Below are positions 6,361 through 6,397 of a stretch of 6,397 nt of DNA, one piece after another. A program made the position numbers and the translations under genes. The stretch is from Porphyromonadaceae bacterium (lineage in GTDB: Bacteria > Bacteroidota > Bacteroidia > Bacteroidales > UBA11471), in NCBI GenBank assembly GCA_021199145.1, contig JAJQIP010000119.1, positions 7,471-13,867 on the forward strand, read 5' to 3'. The notes under the pieces are model-generated. The model was not told the origin of the DNA. It made no database searches and worked only from the letters and a program-made list of their open reading frames with translations. Every line of letters starts with the position of its first letter. Position 1 is the stretch's first letter.

Positions 6361-6397
6361 AAATATACCGTTTGCCACACTGAAGAATTTGGCGAAG
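6361..6397. other. Window-end sequence, no gene assignable
   Basis: These last bases hold no plus-strand start codon and no -7 element. On the minus strand an open frame enters from the right edge and reads FAKFFSVANGIFREPK before a TAG at 6346-6348. This could be the C-terminus of a convergent gene, but 16 residues are too few to judge. Confidence 0.2.

Noticed and set aside
1..6397. Insertion sequence, prophage, CRISPR array or defence system
   Set aside because: No transposase, integrase, terminal inverted repeats, regularly spaced repeats or defence-type protein domains were seen. The AddB-like gene belongs to general DNA repair.

Overview
The window looks like a chromosomal segment of a member of the Bacteroidales (Bacteroidota). 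The main reason is the promoter signal. The -7 motif TAnnTTTG, typical of this phylum, occurs directly upstream of three of the genes: TACCTTTG at 3175-3182 and 4024-4031 on the plus strand, and TATCTTTG at 2974-2981 plus TACCTTTG at 3017-3024 on the minus strand. The archaeal/eukaryotic-type prolyl-tRNA synthetase ending in Tyr and the AddB-like Fe-S nuclease fit the same group. The genus cannot be read from the sequence.

Layout: (1) 2-1447 (+), the 3' part of an AddB-like helicase/exonuclease subunit whose 5' end lies outside the window. (2) 1466-2947 (-), proS, convergent with the first gene across an 18-bp gap. (3) 2948-3204, a 257-bp divergent promoter region serving proS on the left and a membrane protein on the right. 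(4) 3205-3855 (+), a YczE/DUF6198-type integral membrane protein with an unusually good Shine-Dalgarno sequence. (5) 3853-4081, a non-coding stretch with two hairpins and a new -7 element. (6) 4082-5527 (+), a radical SAM protein with an N-terminal cobalamin-binding-like domain. (7) 5524-6327 (+), a family 2 glycosyltransferase whose TTG start overlaps the previous stop codon. (8) 6328-6397, a possible weak terminator and then undetermined sequence.

The first three genes look like independent housekeeping or general functions: DNA repair, tRNA charging and a small membrane protein. The unit most likely to act together is the radical SAM/glycosyltransferase pair, which has its own promoter candidate and a 4-bp gene overlap. 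This suggests enzymatic modification of a lipid- or sugar-linked metabolite plus sugar transfer, but the substrate cannot be deduced here. No mobile element, CRISPR array, tRNA or rRNA was found.
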